Of a DNA stretch of 64,000 bases, positions 59,956-64,000 are shown one piece after another. Below the pieces are notes generated by a model that saw only the letters and a program-made list of their open reading frames with translations, did not search any database and was not told the origin of the DNA. Every line of letters begins with the position of its first letter. The stretch's first letter is position 1. Source of the stretch: Acidobacteriota bacterium (GTDB lineage Bacteria; Acidobacteriota; Blastocatellia; RBC074); assembly GCA_016196035.1 (NCBI GenBank), contig JACPYM010000031.1, positions 62,001 through 126,000 of the forward strand. Reading direction: 5' to 3'. Made by a program: the position numbers and the translations under genes.

Positions 59956-61431
59956 ATGACCACTCCGAATCTAAACAACCGCCTCACCTCAATGGACGCC
60001 AGCTTCCTTTACTTTGAAAAGAAGGAAGCGACGATGCACATTGGCAGCGTTAGTGTTTTCGACGGCGAGATTCCCTTTGACGATTTTGTAGCAATGATGG
60101 ATGCGAAGATGCATCTGGTGCCGCGCTATCAGCAGATCGTCGTCAATGATCCGTTCAACCTGGGCCATCCGACGTGGGAGCACGATCCAAATTTCAACCT
60201 GCGCAATCACATCTTCAAAGTCCAGGTAGATGCGCCGGGCACCGAGGCGCAGTTGATCGAGTTGGCCGGGCGGCTCTTCACGCCGCTGATGGATCGGCGC
60301 AAACCGCTGTGGGACATCTATTGGGTGTATGGTTTGGAAGGCGGCAAAACCGCGATGGTCGCGCGCGTGCATCATTGCATGGTGGACGGCATGTCCGGCG
60401 TAGACCTGCTCAAAATCATCCTCGACTTTTCGCCGAACCCCGCGCCGCCGCCGCCGAAACCGGCTGCGCCACCGCGCGCGCCGCAACCTGACCCGACGCG
60501 GCGGCTATTCGATTCGCTGTTGGGCGGGATGCAGGAAGGCATGAATCGTTGGATGGAGTTTCAGAACGGCTTGCTCAATCTGACCCAGGCGCTGACCAGC
60601 GAAGCGACGCGCGATTCGATGCGCAAGGTCAGCAGCGAATGGCCGCGTTTGGCCGCGCCGGTGTCGCCATTGCCGTTCAACGGGCCAGGTTCGGGCGAAC
60701 GCAAGCTGGTCTGGAATACGTTCTCGTTTGCCGAAGCGCGCGCCATTCGTGGGGCGTTGGGCGGTACGGTCAATGATGTTGTGCTGACCGCGTTGTCCGG
60801 CGCAGTCGCGCGCTACGCCGCAAGCCACGGGCAGCAAGTCGCCGGACGTAACGTGCGCGTGATGGTGCCAGTCAGTTTGCGGCAGGCCGATCAACGCGGC
60901 GCGCTGGGCAACCTGGTCTCGATTTTGCCAGTAGAAATCCCGCTGGATTTGCACGATGCGCGCGCCCGGTTCCAATACATTAATCAGAAAACCGGCGCGA
61001 TGAAAGCAGGTCGGATGGCGGAAGGGCTGAATCTGTTTTCGGCCTTAATGGGCGTCTTGCCGCCGCCGTTGCAGGCGTTGATGGGCGCGCTCGCGCCGCC
61101 CAATGTGCCGCTGCCGCCCTTCAACATCATCTCGACCAACGTGCCGGGGCCGCAGGTGCCGATGTACGCGATGGGCAAAAAGATGATCGCCTATTACCCT
61201 TACGTGCCGGTGGGTTGGGCGCTGGGGTGCGGCTGCGCAATTATGAGTTATGACCAGTCGCTGTTCTTTGGGCTGACAGCGGATACGCAAGCCATGCCCG
61301 ATGTCGAACAGTTGCGCGAATTCCTGTACGAATCGTTCTATGAATTGCGGCGCGTGGCGGGTGTCGAGCCGATCAACCCGCAAGTGATGAAGGCCGCCGC
61401 CAGTGCGGGCAAGGGGCGGGGAAAGAAGTAA
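59956..61431 (+). CDS. Wax ester synthase / diacylglycerol acyltransferase (WS/DGAT)
   Basis: A 491-residue acyltransferase that makes wax esters or triacylglycerols from acyl-CoA. The catalytic H-H-x3-D-G motif is HHCMVDG at residues 139-145, and [46 protein letters not shown] and [13 protein letters not shown] are the further family blocks. It has no membrane helix, as is usual for bacterial members. It starts 22 bp after the phosphatase gene. Neighbouring phaR, phasin, P450 and lipase genes suggest a storage-lipid locus. Confidence 0.94.
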   Translation: MTTPNLNNRLTSMDASFLYFEKKEATMHIGSVSVFDGEIPFDDFVAMMDAKMHLVPRYQQIVVNDPFNLGHPTWEHDPNFNLRNHIFKVQVDAPGTEAQLIELAGRLFTPLMDRRKPLWDIYWVYGLEGGKTAMVARVHHCMVDGMSGVDLLKIILDFSPNPAPPPPKPAAPPRAPQPDPTRRLFDSLLGGMQEGMNRWMEFQNGLLNLTQALTSEATRDSMRKVSSEWPRLAAPVSPLPFNGPGSGERKLVWNTFSFAEARAIRGALGGTVNDVVLTALSGAVARYAASHGQQVAGRNVRVMVPVSLRQADQRGALGNLVSILPVEIPLDLHDARARFQYINQKTGAMKAGRMAEGLNLFSALMGVLPPPLQALMGALAPPNVPLPPFNIISTNVPGPQVPMYAMGKKMIAYYPYVPVGWALGCGCAIMSYDQSLFFGLTADTQAMPDVEQLREFLYESFYELRRVAGVEPINPQVMKAAASAGKGRGKK

Positions 61432-61432
61432 T

Positions 61433-61558
61433 GTACAGCAGGCTGCCAGCCTGCTGCGGACTGGCCACGGACAAATGAGCGGGGAACGCACGCACGGCCT
61501 TAACCAAATCCGCTTGGATCAATTGCGAAGGTGGCAGCAGGCTGGCAGCCTGCTGTAC
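61433..61558. repeat. Long-arm palindrome 21 (CAGCAGGCTG family)
   Basis: Positions 61433-61457 and 61534-61558 are perfect 25-bp complements. Each arm is itself nearly palindromic (GCAGGCTG/CAGCCTGC). The element starts 2 bp after the WS/DGAT stop. Confidence 0.94.
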
Positions 61559-61581
61559 TTTGAACCAAGGAGCAACCATCA

Positions 61582-62349
61582 ATGTATGCCTCATCAGAAA
61601 CTCATGCATTTCATCAGGATCGCAAAGGCGTCAATGTGCCCTTGTGGCGCGAAGCTTTCGCGGGGCTGGATTGGTTAGCCTTACATACGTCGCCGGTTTA
61701 TTTCGGCTTTGGTGTGCCGCGCGGTGATAAATCTGGTGTCGTGCTCGTGCCTGGCTTTCTGGGCACCGATCATTACCTTTGGGAAATGAATCTGTGGCTG
61801 CGGCGCATCGGTTACACGCCGTTTATGTCGGGCATTGGCTGGAACGCGGAATGTCTGAATGTGCTGACTGAGCGTTTAAGCCAGACGATTGATAAAGCCT
61901 ATGCGGAGACGGGGCGCAAGGTGCATTTGATCGGGCACAGCCTGGGCGGTGTGTTGGCGCGCTCGATTGCGATTCGCAAAGCGGAAGAAGTCACATCCAT
62001 CACTACACTGGGTTCGCCGATTCGCGGTGTGCGTTCGCATCCGCTGGTGTTGGGGCGCGCCGACGACGTGCGCAATCTGCTGTTGCGCAAACGGCGCGAA
62101 GAATGGCCCGATTGTTACACGGGCTACTGTACCTGCGCGGCGGTGATGGCGATGATGGTGCCGGAATCCGAAGGGCCGCCTGCGTTGCGCCGGACGGCGA
62201 TTTACACCAAGACTGACGGCGTGGTGGATTGGCAGGTGTGCGTCAACGACGATGCGGCGACCAATTTTGAAGTGAAAGGGACGCATGTGGGATTGGCGTT
62301 TAATCCCGATGTTTACAAGCTGATTGCCCAGCGCTTGGCGACAAAATAA
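61582..62349 (+). CDS. Lipase/esterase-like alpha/beta hydrolase
   Basis: A 255-residue enzyme. [13 protein letters not shown] is the oxyanion-hole region, [10 protein letters not shown] holds nucleophile Ser 120, DGVVDW supplies the Asp, and GTHVGLAFN the His. These are the features of triacylglycerol lipase/PGAP1-like hydrolases. It has no signal peptide. ATG 61582 has AAGGAG about 10 bp upstream. Its place after WS/DGAT suggests turnover of storage lipid. Confidence 0.88.
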   Translation: MYASSETHAFHQDRKGVNVPLWREAFAGLDWLALHTSPVYFGFGVPRGDKSGVVLVPGFLGTDHYLWEMNLWLRRIGYTPFMSGIGWNAECLNVLTERLSQTIDKAYAETGRKVHLIGHSLGGVLARSIAIRKAEEVTSITTLGSPIRGVRSHPLVLGRADDVRNLLLRKRREEWPDCYTGYCTCAAVMAMMVPESEGPPALRRTAIYTKTDGVVDWQVCVNDDAATNFEVKGTHVGLAFNPDVYKLIAQRLATK

Positions 62350-62360
62350 GCCGTTTGATC

Positions 62361-62392
62361 CCGCATGTGGGATAACGCCGTCCCACATGCGG
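62361..62392 (+). terminator. Hairpin after the lipase gene
   Basis: CCGCATGTGGGA at 62361-62372 pairs perfectly with 62381-62392 around an 8-nt loop. No T run follows. It begins 11 bp after the lipase stop. Confidence 0.6.
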
Positions 62393-62524
62393 ACAGCCAC
62401 CGCCTTGCTTGCTTGACTTCCTTCCTGTACAACTCCCGCCAATTCGCCATTTGAGCTGAAATTCCATCTGGCACGCAGCTTGACGAAGCTGGCTGAAATC
62501 CTGTCCTACATTCACGGAGGAAGA

Positions 62525-63190
62525 ATGATCCGTCTGGAAAATATCGAAAAGTTTTATCCGCAGGGAGTGCAGAAGTATTTCGTCCTGCGCCGCGTCTCGC
62601 TCGAAATCAAAGAGGGCGAGTTCGTTTCGATCATGGGGCCGAGCGGCGCGGGCAAGTCTACGTTGCTGCACATTCTGGGTATGCACGACAATGCCTGGCA
62701 GGGCGAATTCTGGTTTGGCGAGCAGCCGATTCATAAGCTCAGTCCGAAACAGCGCGCCGAGATTCGCAACAAACTCATTGGCTTCGTCTTTCAAAGTTAC
62801 CACCTGCTTGATCACCTGACTGTTTACGAAAACCTGGAAATTCCGCTGTCTTACCGCGATGTCAAAAAGAGCGAACGCGAGAGCATCGTGGGCGACGTGC
62901 TCGACAAATTCCAGATCGTCGGCAAAAAGGATTTGTATCCGACCCAGCTTTCGGGCGGCCAACAGCAATTGGTCGGTGTCGCGCGCGCCGTCATCGCCAG
63001 CCCCAAAGTTATCCTGGCCGACGAACCGACCGGCAATCTGCACACGAGCCAGGGCAAAGAAATTATGGAGTTGTTCAAACGCCTCAACAACGAAGGCACG
63101 ACCATCGTGCAGGTGACACACTCGGAAGTGAATGCGACCTATGGCAATCGCGTGATCAATTTGCAGGACGGCTGGATGGTGAACCAATAG
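62525..63190 (+). CDS. MacB/LolD-type ABC transporter ATP-binding protein
   Basis: A 221-residue ATPase. Walker [10 protein letters not shown] at about 38-46, Q-loop [12 protein letters not shown], signature [14 protein letters not shown] and Walker [14 protein letters not shown] define the LolD/MacB family, with THSEV as H-loop. ATG 62525 has GGAGG upstream. No permease is visible, but the next gene is a sigma-54 response regulator, a layout seen where a regulator precedes the export permease (inference). Permease genes may be past the window end. Confidence 0.92.
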   Translation: MIRLENIEKFYPQGVQKYFVLRRVSLEIKEGEFVSIMGPSGAGKSTLLHILGMHDNAWQGEFWFGEQPIHKLSPKQRAEIRNKLIGFVFQSYHLLDHLTVYENLEIPLSYRDVKKSERESIVGDVLDKFQIVGKKDLYPTQLSGGQQQLVGVARAVIASPKVILADEPTGNLHTSQGKEIMELFKRLNNEGTTIVQVTHSEVNATYGNRVINLQDGWMVNQ

Positions 63191-63201
63191 GGAACGGGCT
63201 T

Positions 63202-64000
63202 ATGAAAGTATCTCCTCGCATCTTAATCGCCGACGATCAGATTGACGTGCTGGAAGCCCTGCGCCTGTTGCTCAAAAGCGAGGGCTTTCTGATCGAAACC
63301 GCCACGTCGCCGCCGCAGCAGATTTTGACCGCGCTTGAAGCGCGTGAGTTCGATGTGTTGCTGATGGATTTGAATTACACGCGCGACACCACGTCGGGGC
63401 AGGAAGGCCTAGACTTGCTTACCCGCATACAAACGCTCGACGCCGCCTTGCCCGTGATTGTGATGACCGCGTGGGGCAGCGTGGATTTGGCGGTCGAAGC
63501 GATGCGGCGCGGCGCGCGCGATTTCGTCCAGAAACCTTGGGAGAACGCGCGGCTGCTTTCGATTCTCTGGACGCAGGTCGAACTCGGCAAGGCCTTGCGC
63601 CAGGGCCAAAAGCTCGAAGCCGAAAACCAGTTGCTGCGCGGCGAGGCGCGCGCCGATATGATCGCCGAAGCGCCGAGCATGCAACCCATTCTGCAAGTCA
63701 TCGCGCGCGTCGGCCCATCGGATGCCAACGTGCTCATCACCGGCGAAAACGGCACCGGCAAAGGCGTCGTCGCGCGCGTGCTGCACAACATTTCGGCGCG
63801 TTCCAACAAACCGCTCGTGACCGTCAACATCGGCGGTCTGTCGGATGGCGTGTTTGAAAGCGAATTGTTCGGCCACATCAAGGGCGCGTTCACCGACGCC
63901 AAAGCCGACCGTGTGGGCCGCTTTGAATTGGCCGATGGCGGCACGCTCTTTCTGGATGAAATCGCCAACATCACGATGCCCCAGCAGGCCAAGCTGCTGC
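63202..64000 (+). CDS. Sigma-54-dependent response regulator, truncated at window end
   Basis: 266 codons are visible, without a stop. The receiver domain has [18 protein letters not shown] with acidic pocket, phospho-acceptor Asp 56 in [15 protein letters not shown] and KPWEN. A short linker leads to the AAA+ domain: Walker A GENGTGKG near 181-188, [15 protein letters not shown] (sigma-54 contact loop near 228) and [15 protein letters not shown] Walker B. The DNA-binding C-terminus lies past 64000. It would activate sigma-54 promoters after phosphorylation. It starts 11 bp after the ABC ATPase stop, in one operon. No partner histidine kinase is in view. Confidence 0.94.
   Translation, partial: MKVSPRILIADDQIDVLEALRLLLKSEGFLIETATSPPQQILTALEAREFDVLLMDLNYTRDTTSGQEGLDLLTRIQTLDAALPVIVMTAWGSVDLAVEAMRRGARDFVQKPWENARLLSILWTQVELGKALRQGQKLEAENQLLRGEARADMIAEAPSMQPILQVIARVGPSDANVLITGENGTGKGVVARVLHNISARSNKPLVTVNIGGLSDGVFESELFGHIKGAFTDAKADRVGRFELADGGTLFLDEIANITMPQQAKLL

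Overview
The window looks like a piece of an Acidobacteriota chromosome, probably of the Blastocatellia type (inference). It carries two secreted proteins with the C-terminal TIGR03437 domain that is abundant in this phylum. It also has an ECF sigma factor of the acidobacterial type next to a Pkn-type serine/threonine kinase, a CHAT-TPR protease-like protein beside a DUF4384-type protein, and DUF1080, DUF3500 and sulfatase genes. GC content is high, Shine-Dalgarno sites of the AGGAG type are common, and no rRNA, tRNA, transposase, integrase or CRISPR array was seen.

Layout. 1-7.7 kb: the end of a WD40 protein, a BNR propeller protein, an ECF sigma/anti-sigma/secretin-like operon, a patatin, an Mpo1-like protein and a VOC protein. 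7.9-14 kb: a PIN-TRAM membrane protein, ispD-ispF with a damaged or unusual junction, a glutaryl-CoA dehydrogenase-like enzyme, a HAD phosphatase and a pyrimidine-nucleoside phosphorylase. 14-18.9 kb: a 1596-residue DUF4011-helicase-Vsr-DUF3320 protein (hhe-type antiphage gene). 19-22.5 kb: an SDR and a BMP-type nucleoside-uptake lipoprotein plus dual ATPase, without permeases. 22.7-32.4 kb: a possible signalling/proteolysis island made of ECF sigma, Ser/Thr kinase, a papain-like (C70/C39-like) protease with a translationally coupled partner and a 48-residue acidic peptide, a CHAT-TPR protein and a DUF4384-type protein. 32.6-47.8 kb: uvrA, a Uma2 nuclease, hrpB, a minimal C39-like peptidase with a 90-residue partner, DUF3500, DUF1080, an alpha/beta hydrolase, a K+ channel, an MreB-like protein and an HNH nuclease. 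48-52.2 kb: a secreted TIGR03437 protein with an apparently degenerate protease motif, and a sulfatase. 52.4-62.3 kb: a storage-lipid neighbourhood with phaR, SDR, phasin-like protein, GNAT, a self-sufficient CYP102-like P450-reductase fusion, DUF3303, a ParB-like/phosphatase pair, a wax ester synthase/DGAT and a lipase. 62.5-64 kb: a MacB/LolD-type ATPase and a truncated sigma-54 response regulator.

The most striking feature is not a gene. About twenty intergenic spaces hold a long inverted repeat whose two arms (about 25-44 bp) are perfect or nearly perfect complements around an unrelated spacer. Several arms are built from tandem 7-10 bp words, and at least five arm families recur at distant sites. 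Related short-repeat material lies inside genes: at the ispD/ispF junction, in the P450-reductase linker, in the CHAT protein, in hrpB and possibly in the anti-sigma factor. This suggests an active and apparently poorly described repeat system that shapes gene ends, linkers and perhaps reading frames.
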